Shown in pieces: positions 22,151 to 32,940 of a stretch of 64,000 nt of DNA. Both the position numbers and the translations under genes were made by a program. Location of the stretch: contig OZ020244.1 of assembly GCA_963971285.1 (NCBI GenBank), positions 6,510,001 to 6,574,000 on the forward strand. Reading direction: 5' to 3'. The stretch is from Astropecten irregularis (lineage: Eukaryota; Echinodermata; Asteroidea; Paxillosida; Astropectinidae). Below the pieces are notes generated by a model. It worked only from the letters and a program-made list of their open reading frames with translations, was not told the origin of the DNA and ran no database searches. The number at the start of each line of letters is the position of its first letter. The first letter of the stretch is position 1.

Positions 22151-22734
22151 ATGAGACGCACATACTAGTGTACAATTTTTTTTTAGCGTTCATGAATGTT
22201 ATTCGTAAAGAAAAGGTGTATGCCCCTAGGAGAGAGTGTGCAGAGTCCATATACAAGCAGCTGTAAAGATTTCAGGAAAGAAATATTGAATAGGTGGCCG
22301 ACCTTTTTTTTTTAACATACCGGAGCGCACTGTCTTGCTAAGCAACAACTGCAGGTTCTGCTGAGATTGGTGACCCCGGTTTTCTAGTTGGCATTAGAAG
22401 CATTTGCTAGTTATGTAATATCAACAAAATTATTTCTGACTACGAAATCTTTCCAAGGGTCTCACTGAAGTTAGATTATTGAGTACTCATAAGGAGGGTT
22501 CTCACATGCTTTTCGTCCAATCGACACATAAACTAAGGTAAACTGAAATATAACGAAAAGGAAGAGGAAGGTTGAAAAACTTTATTGTCCTCCGCTGTCC
22601 CAGCGCCAAAAAATATATATAAGCCTGTAGCTAACTTGCATTTAATACAACGTCTTAATTCAAAGAGAACATCAAACTCTGGACAGTTGTCACTTTAAGC
22701 TGTGAACCGTTTCATTATTACACACGTGCTGAAC
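22151..22734. other. Unassigned intronic sequence
   Basis: AT-rich, with short T runs (22171-22180, 22302-22310). No exon or recognisable element. Confidence 0.35.
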
Positions 22735-23357
22735 TTGCCGTGGGCTCGAAGGTGGCTGGTGAGTCTAATCCTCGACTTGCAGGCGCAGGAACATTTAAGA
22801 CAGGGGAAGAGACCAGGGACGCTTTGGCTCAGCCGATGATTGTGGTGCTTTACGTCTCTCCCCGGGCCTCTGACGTGGCTTTGGTATGTCTGGTGAGGGC
22901 ACGCCACTCATTTTCCTGTCCTGTGCACATACCGGGCAACTGAACTGGCTTTCATACCAGGCTTCCCTGTTGAGTGTGTCGAATGCCTTCGTCAAGTCGA
23001 TGAAGACGGCAAAGAGGTCCATGTTTTGTTGGATATATTTCTCCTGGACCTGGCGGACGGAGAAGATCATGTCGATCGTGCTGAGGTTTGGACGGAACCC
23101 ACACTGGGCCTCAGGTAAGTTGTCTTCAGCAATGTTGGTGATGAGGCGGTTGAGCAAAACCCGAGCGAGCACCTTCCCTGCGATGGATAAGAGGGAGATC
23201 CTTTGCTTCCTTTGTTCTTGAAGAGGGAGACGACCGTGGCGTCGAAGTCTTTGGGCACTTCTACCTCTTCCCAGATATTTATGAGGAGGGCGTGGAAAAC
23301 TTCAAGGGCAACTGGGCCGGCTGACTTGAAAATCTCGGCAGGAATCCCGTCACACAA
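22735..23357 (-). mobile_element. Internally deleted LINE with C-terminal zinc finger
   Basis: On the minus strand, 23357-23067 encodes DGIPAEIFKSAGPVALEVFH and VSLFKNKGSKG. 23172-22960 encodes ARVLLNRLITNIAEDNLPEA, QCGFRPNLSTIDM and FIDLTKAFDTLNRE (RT fingers and palm A). The sequence then jumps directly to a C2H2-like finger (FPCLKC, then SRIRLTSHLRAH, 22780-22850), which in intact relatives lies several hundred residues further on. The RT catalytic YADD part is therefore deleted. Confidence 0.75.
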
Positions 23358-23499
23358 ATAAGTATACGTGTATGTAAACTTTAGGATCTGAACACATACA
23401 ATTAGGATATGATTGTGTTGCTATCTCACAAAACTTATTTCATCAACTGGAAACTCTGGCATACTGCAGCTAATGCATATCATGTCCCGCACCATGCAA

Positions 23500-25275
23500 A
23501 ACTGAGGCTACACTTGGCTCGCACCTCACACTGGTTGTGTAATTCCAGGGCGATCTGCAATAAGACATAAAATGCACTGTTCCTGGATGTGTCTGAATAA
23601 CTGTACTAGTGGGTATGTTTCCAAATAGTAAGCATAACTTTGGTGATCTGCCTGGTGTAGACATTCATCCTGGTTTCCACATCCACACTCCGAAACGAAG
23701 CCCTCTTGGTCTGGCATTGTGCGTATCACTCTAGCTAGTTGCCAGAAGTTCCTTGGGACAGATGTATCCACTAGAACCAATACCGATACCAAGTCACTAA
23801 ATCTGATATTTAGGTTGGGGCGCAACCACTTCAGTCTCTCCTGCAATTGTAGTAAGTACTCCTTCACTCATCTACTGTTGATAATACTCTCCACCTCACA
23901 AAGTAGAAAGTCCAAGCTCTCATCAGTCACGGTGCTTTATTTGCCTTTCCCATACGCCTCCATGGTGAGATTCTCCAGGTCTGAAGGTCCACTGAATGTT
24001 TCTCTGCAACAAGGCATTGTTCAGTTGAATCTGGTTCCAGATCTCTCCCAGAGCTCCTAGGCACCGACGAGATTGGTACCGTTGTCAGCTCTCATCTCTT
24101 TCACAATTACACCGACGAGCGATGGATCTTCGGATAACATCAATGGCAGGAGTCGGTGTCTATGGAATCAGCCTTAGCACATGTGCACAGGCGCTTGGAG
24201 CCAAACATGTAAATATTACGCCGTAGCGCATCAGCATAATCCGACCCAATTTAACTTTGGCCAAAGTAATCCATTCATCAAGGTTTACCCTGTCTCTTGG
24301 CAGGTCTGCCATTTTTTGCTTCATGACCTTTACTCTACTTGTGCATATCACACATCTGCTAACTATTCTTCTGATTAGCAGTTGGCACCAGGCATCCAAT
24401 GAAGCATGCGAGTATATGGTTTCTTCCGCTATACCCAAATGTCACATGGATGCGTCTCAGAATGAGCGTTGACACATGTTTGTCATTGGTGTTATAGCCC
24501 ATCTCACTAGCATCACCAAAGTGGTGTAAGGTCCAGTTTTGGAAGCCCCAGCTGCCAATTTTGCCTCTTTCTTTTTAACTCTGGTGGAATTTCTTCAAGC
24601 TAACTGCGTTACAACTTGCAGGTTGAAGTATCTGCTTAGCTGGGAGTGACTGGAAAAACACATCCCCAAGGGATCGAAGACAGCCGACAGTTGATACAAT
24701 ACCTCTCCTTGGAGGTTTTTCCTTTATTTCTATTTTATATCGAAACTCGTCATCTTCCAGTCTTTTATAGACCACATCTTTCCGAGTGTTCTTACGACTG
24801 GCATATTTTCCGCATCAATGTTAAGACTTTTTCCCCATTATTCGGAAATGCACTCCAGAACTTTCGTCTTTTTGCTCACCCACTTTCTGCATGTTTTCAG
24901 TCAAGTCTTTGACTAGCTCAACTTGCCTTTGACTCTGTCAAGCACAAAGCAATTGTCGACAAAGAAATTGCGGTGGATGGTTCGAGAAACTTCTTCACTT
25001 TCTGCACTGGTCATCCGGCAGTCTTCTTTAAAGTGCGTAATTAGCACATGAAGGAGATAAGACCTCACCAGACACATGGACCTCCATTCTGTACTGTGTC
25101 AATGGTTTCTGGATGTTGCCACCAAAGAAGATCACTATCCTAACTTGGAAGCAAGAACCCGCGATGTCAGACATGAGAGCAACTTAATATTGTCTGAATC
25201 TTGTCAGCACACTTGGGAGACTATTGCTTTTAGTCAAACACCACCCTTAACTTATTCTTATGTAGATGCATGACG
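23500..25275 (-). mobile_element. BEL/Pao retrotransposon, pol remnants
   Basis: On the minus strand, from high to low coordinates: an RT fragment with the catalytic box read as FFVDN (about 24970, normally YVDD); KEKPPRRGIVSTVGCLRSLG and LPAKQILQP (24575-24775, the segment after RT in Pao elements); integrase pieces LIRRIVSRCVICTSR, QKMADLPRDRV and RYGVIFTCLAPSA (24160-24438); and the integrase C-terminal domain LQERLKWLRPNLN, VPRNFWQLARV (23526-23867). The order is that of BEL/Pao pol. Stops occur throughout. No LTRs were recognised. Confidence 0.8.
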
Positions 25276-26040
25276 CCATGATGGCAGATACCATAATTTA
25301 CCATCATCCCTCCTTACCTCTTTGGCCGGAACATGTATTAGTTACCTGGTCTGTCTTGGTGAAGGTTGCAATGCTCTTCCTTCATTGGGTTTCTGCAGAA
25401 ATTGTGGAGGAAGTTTGACATAATACAAAATTCAACTCATTAGACTCATTAATATGTAAGTAAATAAATATTTTAATACAAAATATTCCCCCAAGGCAAC
25501 ATTGAACACCTGTCAACGGTCGACTCCCAATGCAGTCACTTACGTGGCGGCGATACTGCTGCCTAAGGACAAACTAAATTTGTGGAGAAACAGAATTATC
25601 TCTGGGGAAATTTGCAACCATCACTGTTATATTCAATGACCCTTTGATTCAATTGTCATTACAACATTTCATATATCATTGAAACAACATGAGCTTGTAT
25701 TTAAAATTCAGAATTAAACACAAATTTTGTGTTAACGTCCATTTTTGTCAGACCTATCTGACTTAATTTGGTGTCATTGGATTCCTGTGCAAATGGAAAC
25801 ATTGTTTTTCTGATTGCCTGTACAATCTAGTTTCCAATAATGTATACTTTTCCAACACTCCAACAAGAATCCAGCGGTTGAAATCCAACATAATGGACTT
25901 GATTGACTAATGGAGGAATGTCTCCGCATACTTCCCGGCATTGGCGCAGGTCTCCTCCCCTAAGGCCGCTTTCCCTCCGTCGTCCGTTCCTTTCATCTTG
26001 CATGTCAAGATATAATGCATCTCACTCCGTAGTCTTGAGA
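25276..26040. other. Unassigned sequence between BEL/Pao and gypsy remnants
   Basis: AT-rich and non-coding. It may hold a degraded LTR of either neighbour (for example 25900-26060), but no matching partner LTR was found. Confidence 0.3.
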
Positions 26041-27220
26041 TTATTTATTGTGAATTAGTTATTAGGATTGATTGATGGGTGCCCCTTGTCCCTGCTTCTA
26101 TAGAAATCGCTGCGGCCTTCTGTGCTGCCTTTTGGTATTTCGCCTCAACGCTTGCGCTGGCACATTGGTAGACTGCTCCACAACTACTCCAGGGCTCACC
26201 CTGCCCAGTAGTAAATGCTTCGCTATGGTGGCACGTGCTGATTGTTGATCGTCAACCAACCCATCGGCGCGCCGTTTCTTCTATTTGCCTGGGACTGCAG
26301 GTGTCCCGGCTCTGCTCAACACATCTGGTTTTTCCCCTGTGTACGGTTTCATCCGATCAAAGTGTATCACTCTTCTTCCCCTTTGAACTTTTTTGTGCCC
26401 GATAGATGACATCTTGACAAGTTGTCCACAATCATGTAATGGGCCTTCCCAGCGCCTTTATAGTTTAGGCGACAGGCCTTTTGTCTAGCTGAATTATGGA
26501 GCCACACCAGCTTGTCCTCCAACATTGTTGCCATCTTCTTTTATCGTTGGTCTTCTGCCTTCTTGCACTCGCTTGATGTGCTCTCTTGCCCGATTTCATA
26601 GGCTGCCCGTATTACTACGCGTACTTTCAAAGCATAATCCTCGTTCCCGTTCAAAACGCTGTCCTCCGTACTCACTCGCGTTGTCAGGTCAAGTGGTAAG
26701 AAATACTTCTCTGCCAAGCATCAGCATCTTTGGCGACTTCCCGGTTGACTCTTGTGGAGTCGCCAATGCCAACTTCTCGTCCCAATCCCTCTTTCGCCTT
26801 TGAGGGTTAATCATCAAGGAAACCAAGGTTCTGTGTAACCTGATCTATCATCCCGTCGGACTTGTGATTACACGGCGTCGTGCGGGTCTTCTGGACCCCC
26901 GGGTCTTCGCTGAGATGTGCAACATACACATCTCAGCGAAGGCTTTAGATTCGAAGTTGCGCCCTTGTTCCGAATGCAACTCGAATTAGGGACACCAAAC
27001 CTGCAGACAAACGATTCATATCTGGTACTGGGTTGGCTTCAACCCACTTGTTGAAATAATCTCCCACAACCAACACGTACTTATTTTCTTCGAATGGTCT
27101 GTCTCTGGAAGGGGGCCAAATATGTCTAATGCTACACGCAGCATATATAGGCGCACCGACAGCATACTTGCTGAAGTGGAGCTTTCGGAGCCTTGGCAGG
27201 TGACTTCGGTGCACATACAT
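26041..27220 (-). mobile_element. Ty3/gypsy retrotransposon, integrase end
   Basis: The minus frame 27220-26945 reads KYVLVVGDYFNKWVEANPVP, the catalytic-core start of a Ty3/gypsy integrase (typically ILVVGDYFTKW.EA), preceded by the HLPRLRKL segment of the zinc-binding end. Further down the minus strand, ALATPQESTGKSP and MLMLGREV (26700-26780) form the conserved core-to-C-terminal stretch. Frameshifts lie between. Protease and RT are absent, and no LTR is evident. Confidence 0.75.
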
Positions 27221-27695
27221 TGCCTTTTATCGATACTTTACGTCCGTCGGCACTCTCCGACTTTTACCGGTTCATAGTTATTAGTTTCGATACAAAGCAT
27301 TTTTCAATCAAAGCAAGAGCGATTCACTCCCCCAATCATGTCGATTGTAGGTGTAGTGTTCTTTTGATAACCAACGAACGTCAGATAAAGGCCTACTAAC
27401 AGAATGAATTGGAGAGAAACACCTGACGAAAAAACTGCGATTTTGAGAGCTTCATGAATTTCAAACCAGCTGAAATCGCTTTGGTTGGAATGCATTAAGA
27501 GTTGTGAACTATCGTCAACACGAATCAAAACGGAACGTTTGCAATGGCTTCAGCGTATTTGGACAGGCGATTGTGAAAGCTTCATGAATTTCAAACCAGC
27601 TGAAATCGCTTTGGTAGACTGCATTTATCGATACTTTACGTCCGTCGGCACTCTCTGACTTTTACCGGCCCTGAGAACTATGGAACCTTAAACAC
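27215..27695. repeat. Two interleaved direct-repeat pairs
   Basis: tatcgatactttacgtccgtc and the following ggcactct block occur at 27228 and 27627. A second pair, gcttcatgaatttcaaaccag with ctgaaatcgctttgg, occurs at 27449 and 27578. The order is A B B A with all copies in the same orientation. It borders the gypsy remnant. Confidence 0.7.
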
Positions 27696-28012
27696 TGACA
27701 GCTGCGAAAGCAGAGGTGTCTTCACACGCTTGTTTTGAGAAAGCGTAAAATCCTTAGCTTCAGTGTCACGAAGGATTTCGTGTATCAACACGCACAAATA
27801 GTTTTACATTATAAACAGAAAATGGCGAGGGCGTCTTTGTGTGACCTTTATTTTTATTTTGCTTGTGAAATTTTGGACTTCCCCCTCCCCTCTATACGTT
27901 TTTCAGCAATCACCGACTAAATATATCAGCCATGAGAAACTATAAAACCTTTTTGGTGTGTGTTTTTGATGCGAAATCGTCCATTTCATTTTCGTAATTT
28001 TTGGACGGGATA

Positions 28013-29105
28013 TATTTTCTACTTTTCTACTTTTCTGCTAGCAGAAAAGCAAATGTCACTTTTTACCCGTAACTGGCGGTTAAAAAGTAGACATCTGCAT
28101 TTTCACTTTTCTCACTACCAGAAAAGCCGATTGAACTTTTTTGATGAATCCACTTTTTTGCTTTTCTGCTTTGCAGATTGAACGCTTGCGGCAGTGGTTC
28201 AAAAGTGGCCATCTGCTTTTTTGCTAGCAGAATTGCAGATTGAACGTTTGGGATAGTTTAACTTTTCTGCTGTCTTAGCAGGCCGAACATGTTTGTCCCA
28301 ACGGTGTAAAAGTGCCCATCACCGTTACTGTCTATACACCCACCAAACAAAATGGACTGCATGCTCCAAGAACTCTGGTGTTTTATGAGAACTGACGGTG
28401 GCAGAAGTAATCAGGTCCCAAAAATTTAGAATTTTCCTGGCCAGAAAACAACAGTGCACCATACATTGTGCAGACAAAAACTTATTCTGAATTTTGAATC
28501 CCCCCTCTGATCATGCTTTTGATTGACGCTGTGGGGGATCTTTGTTGATGGGGAATTCTGGTTTAATATTTCCTGTCAAGAATATGTTTTTCCCTTTCTG
28601 TTCCTGAAGTTTATTTATAGCTTCACTGGAGATCACCTGGAACTGTATAAAATCCTTTTTTCAAATGTTTTGTTTCTTTTGAGTTTTGTCACGGTTGTTA
28701 GCAGAGCGTTTTTACTCGCATAAACAAGTCCACGGACAGGGTCTGCTAAAACAGCAGAAAAGCAGAAAAGTTAATCTATCCCGAACATTCAATTTGCAAT
28801 TCTGCTAGCAGAAAAGCATGCAGATGACCTCTTCAATCTGCTTTCTTGGAAAGCAGAATTGTGGATTCATCAAAAACGTTCAATCTGCTTTTCTAGTAGT
28901 AAGAAAAGTGAAAATGCAGATGTCTACTTTTGTACCGCCAGTTACGGGTAAAAAGTAACATTTGCTTTTCTGGTAGCAGAACAGCGGAAAAGTGCATAAA
29001 CAAAACGGTAAACAAAACGTTCGATCTGCTTTTCTGCTAGAAAGAAAAGTAGAAAAGCGCATTTTACAAGATCCTGCTTTTCTGTTACTTGAAGAGCAGA
29101 CAAGC
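28013..29105. mobile_element. Foldback element with palindromic subrepeats
   Basis: 28021-28285 and 28741-29000 are extended inverted complements. They share blocks ctagcagaaaagcaaatgt, actttttacccgtaactggc, gtagacatctgcattttcac and gatgaatccac in mirrored order, around a spacer of about 455 bp. The arms are built from copies of a short palindromic motif like ttttctgctagcagaaaa. Subrepeats continue to about 29105 on the right. No transposase. It ends about 110 bp before the last XPC exon, so its transcript could form a long hairpin within the XPC pre-mRNA. Confidence 0.8.
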
Positions 29106-29213
29106 TGATGTCCACTTTTGAACCTCCATACGTTGGTTCCATAGAGTTGTGCACAAGTGGTTGTCGTCAGTGGAATTCTTCCCACTACATGTCCTTATTT
29201 TGTTTTCTTGCAG

Positions 29214-29363
29214 AAAAAAGAGTCAAGAATTTCGAAGAATTTGAGAAAGTTAGTCAACGGCTTATTGATCAACCATCGGTTGACTGAACGCTTCAGAGAA
29301 TCGCATTCGTTATCTACACGTGATGAAGGACACACGAGTTACTGGCCTCCGAACAGGATTTAG
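29214..29363 (+). CDS. XPC: XPC terminal coding exon (centrin-binding helix, stop codon)
   Basis: A strong acceptor (tattttgttttcttgcag) precedes an in-phase frame of 49 codons and TAG. The segment SKNLRKLVNGLLINHRLTER aligns with the centrin-2-binding helix of human XPC (NWKLLAKGLLIRERLKRR, from memory). The Trp that anchors in centrin is Leu here, while the other two anchor positions keep Leu. The end, SYWPPNRI then stop, matches the SWPQNR motif of vertebrate XPC, but the roughly 30 further C-terminal residues of the human protein are missing. Those residues lie in the region reported to contact TFIIH. The frame is open, so a normal end in this lineage is likely. A missed splice near the stop is possible; no GT donor is seen just before it. 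Confidence 0.85.
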   Translation, partial: KKESRISKNLRKLVNGLLINHRLTERFRESHSLSTRDEGHTSYWPPNRI

Positions 29364-29819
29364 TTGCATCAATGCAAAGGGGAGTATTGAGAGTCTACAC
29401 TTCTGTTTCATATTATACGTCCGTGATTTGGTTAAAGGTGATAAAATATTTTGGTTTTTGTTAAAGAAATACAGATTCACGGTCAAAAATATTAAGGAAG
29501 ATACAGTAACAGTCATCTGTGAATTGCCACATTATTTTTAAATGATCAAAAATAATTGTTGTCACTGCTAAATAACAGCATTCCAATCTTAAAAATTGTA
29601 ACGGTATGTTTCTACCATCACCATCTTTATTTTGTAAGGTATATGTAATTCTACGAAGATTTCTGTTTTGGTATGGCTACCAAAGTATGATACTACCTTT
29701 AAAAAATTGGTTAGCACCGAAACTAATCTTTACAGATTTAACCAAAAGATGGTTGTTATGGATGGCCGGGTTTTCTTGTGATAAATGAACCGGTGGAGAC
29801 ACTGGAGACACTAGAGGGA
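29364..29819 (+). other. XPC: Probable XPC 3' untranslated region
   Basis: AT-rich non-coding sequence follows the XPC stop and extends to the first transposon. No AATAAA or ATTAAA hexamer was found, so the cleavage site is not placed. Confidence 0.45.
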
Positions 29820-32800
29820 GACTTCACAGACCGTCTCTCCTCCCCAGGTGCCACCTGGTGCCACCAAAACGAGATGCAGCAGGCAAGGTTAAACATGAAA
29901 TCTTGAAGGGAGTCATGGCTTCATATACCCTTCTTATATCCGTCTGGCCCCATCTCTGTTCGGACCGTCTTCCAATGCAGACTGAAAATAGTTCAGAACA
30001 GTCCACACCGGCTGAATAGAATGGGGGGTTTCCCATCCCTGGTACCAATGGTGTAACGCCTCTTCTGGAGCAACGGCTCTGTAGGCTAGATCGGTTCCCA
30101 CGTAGCACCCAAAATCTGCAGCGCAGATCAGCAAGGACTGTCCCAGTCCCGCAGTGTCCTAAGCGACTGTCGGCCTCCTTAATGATAAGAAGAGTGATTG
30201 GGTGCTTTAGGTCCAGCACTACGGGATGTTTCAGCCTCTCATCAATCTTTCCCTCTCGGAGAGCAGCAACTTCTTCTGAAACACTTTCGGCTGGAACAAG
30301 TGAACTTCGGTCGTTGAACGTTCGTCTGCCGCCGCTCGTGCTCGCAAAGGATGGCTTAACTAAGGGTCGTCCTACAAGGTAAACTGGTTAAAGTCAACAT
30401 CTGGCTCGGCTGCAGCTGTCGAAGAAGTAGAAATGGTTGAGAGAATGCCAGCGGCTGCCTGGCCCAGCTTCAGCCCACGATAAAGATTATCAGCTGTGTT
30501 GTTGGCAGTGTCGACATACCGTCACACCGCGGGATTAGTAAGTCGGATATCAATGTTTAGACTAGCGACAGGACTCGGACTTGACCCATGTGAACTCAGT
30601 TGTGCTGTCAATCCATCATGTGAGGAACAGTTTCATCTTTATCCTCCAATAGCTCTGCTAGCTCAGGTCCACTGACACTGCTTGGAGTTCTAGTCGGGGG
30701 ATGGTCTGGACACGTTTTGGTGCCAACCTTGAGCGAGACATCACAAATGTCACACTGACCTCAGTAGGTGGGATTGTGGCTCTCAAATAAGCCATCGCAC
30801 CATATTCCTTCTCGGAGGCATCAGGCACACATGTAGCTCATAACCAGTGTCCTCTGGCTTGAAGTGAGACGGGATGTAACGTTACATCTCGGAAGGTGAA
30901 TGTTGGGAAGGTCGGTGAGCTCTTCACGCACTGGAGGTGTTTAGCTCGAAGCCCCCTCGTCTCCTATCCCAACCCAGGGGGCGTTTCCAAGGCACAAGGT
31001 AACCCAGTGGGTTTTTGCCAGCGCATTTTATGACATCACCTTAGTATGGTTCGCCTTGTTGGAACCGGCCAGTCCTTGAGGTTGAGCTGGTAGGTCAGGA
31101 TATCATCCTTGAAGTTCCCTAAGGCAGCCTCCTCCGGGGAACTGCCACTCGGGTTGATCCAGCTCACTCGCTTTACAATAGAACGGATTGTTGCTGTCGG
31201 AAACCCTCCCGAGTCTAGTTGTACCAACTTCTCCACCAACTCCTTGGCTTCATCGGCTGTTGGTTTGCCGTCCAGGCAATATTAACGTATAATGATTCCG
31301 TCACACTTCTAAACACGATCTCTTTCACATGCTTCTGGAACGCAGGGTATGCGCGCAGCACGAGCCCAAGGGCAACTCATCCGGTTCAGCATTTGATCCT
31401 AGTTCCCTCCAGAGTCAGCGAAGGGCAGAGCGATCTTCTCCAAGTGTAAGAACACAATTAAAAATTGCCTTAATATCTCCCGAGACAGCCACAAAGGTGT
31501 CTACGGAAGCTTTTAACAATAAAAAACTCAGACAACCGCAGCATGGGTGAGGAGAATACCTAGGACATCTGGTGTCGGGATGGCCTGCTTCAGCGATCTG
31601 CAAACTGAGCAATGTCCCCTTACAGGGGGGTACACTCTTCTCGGGCAGTGGCAATGGGTATCTCTGGTGTTGCTTTGAGACGGAGAGCTTGGCTGCATCT
31701 GTCAACTTCATGGAAAAGTTGGCGACGTCATCTAAGAGACAGTGAGTCTTCAGCTGGGTTCAATTACCGTAAAGGACAACTGGAACAATCTTCATTGCTT
31801 GCTTCAGTAAGACATCTTGGATTCCCATCATCATAGACAGGGAGAATAGAATTGAAGCCAGAATAATTAACTTCATATCCCGCCCGAGAGATGTTGTGAA
31901 GGACGGGTGAGGTGGAACATGTCACAAGGCATGTGCACTGGCAGCACAACGACGACCATCTTTGATCCATCTGATTCGTTCGTAAGCTTGCCAAACTCGT
32001 TTGCAGCGGGATAACCAGTGCTTGCAGGAAGGACACCATTTCTTGAATGGTTTCTTTCCACTGCCTGTAGAGTTGTCCATACCTGTGTTTTTGGCTCTTG
32101 TCTCTGCTCTCGGTGTTGTAAGTGGAAACCGCCACTCCGACGAGGGTCGTGGCTGTTCTCTTGGGAGCCAGCTCGGAGATGAAGGTTGTGTCCGAGCTGC
32201 ATCTTTTTACGGGCAACGGATGCAGTTTTCCCCAACCAACGGTTCAGATCGGCTAAGGACAAGGCTTAAATCCCCATCGCGGTCATCTGCTTCAGAAATG
32301 CAGGTTTGATGGGTGATGAGAGCTGCAACCGCTGAGGCAAATTTAAGGACGCCGATGTCGCCATAGAGTCATGTTCTAGCCGCAATATATCCTTCTTAGG
32401 CTGGCCACTGAACTTCTGCAGGTCGCTCAAGTGTATCCTGATACACAGGGGCTTTATACAGCCATGGTCGATGATCGCATCGATCATGGCTTCGAAGTAT
32501 CGAAATTCGGATGGATTGCCCTCACTGAATTCAAGGTCTTCTATCTCGAATCCCCCTGCAGAGTCAGCCAGCAAAGAACTTAGCATCATCATCTCAAAGC
32601 TGAACATCAGGCACTGGGGCCACCCCTACTTGTTCAGCCACGTGTTGAGTGGATGTGGAGACTCCCCACGGAGAGATGCAAGGCCTGGAAGTGGTGGTTC
32701 TAGTTGTGACTCTCTCGGTCGGAGTAGAATTCAACCATGCACCAGCCAAAGGGGTTGGCAGGGTTTTCACGGGAACTGTTGCACACTAAATGGGCGTGGT

Positions 32801-32940
32801 CTTCTGGAAGGTTGTCGGTATGGGTCCAGTGCCCAATTGACGAGAGGATTGGAAGGTTGCAATCGGATGACCGGAAATGTCCGACGGAAAGGCGGACATG
32901 TGCCCAGTTGGCGCTCCAAAACGTGGTCGGTGGTGTGGTC
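29820..32940 (-). mobile_element. BEL/Pao retrotransposon, gag to integrase, degenerate
   Basis: On the minus strand: gag core FRYFEAMIDAIIDHGC (32480) and LADLNRWLGKTASVARKKMQ (32200-32260); RT with VAVSGDIKAIFNCVLT (31430-31500) and a palm/connection segment LVEKLVQLDSGGFPTATI and FKDDILTYQLNLKDWP (31036-31290); integrase start HPITLLIIKEADSRLGHCGT and ADLRCRFWVLRGNR (30090-30219), running to 29824. All three parts are in BEL/Pao order. Many stops and shifts. No LTRs seen. The gag side at about 32940 abuts a LINE. The element starts about 460 bp after the XPC stop, convergent with XPC. Confidence 0.8.

Noticed and set aside
28021-29000. CRISPR-like or satellite array
   Set aside because: The short repeats are palindromic, unevenly spaced and arranged as two mirrored arms; a foldback element in a eukaryotic genome explains them.
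29340-29363. A further XPC exon after the WPPNR motif
   Set aside because: No GT donor is present between the motif and the TAG stop, and no later segment resembles the extra vertebrate C-terminus.
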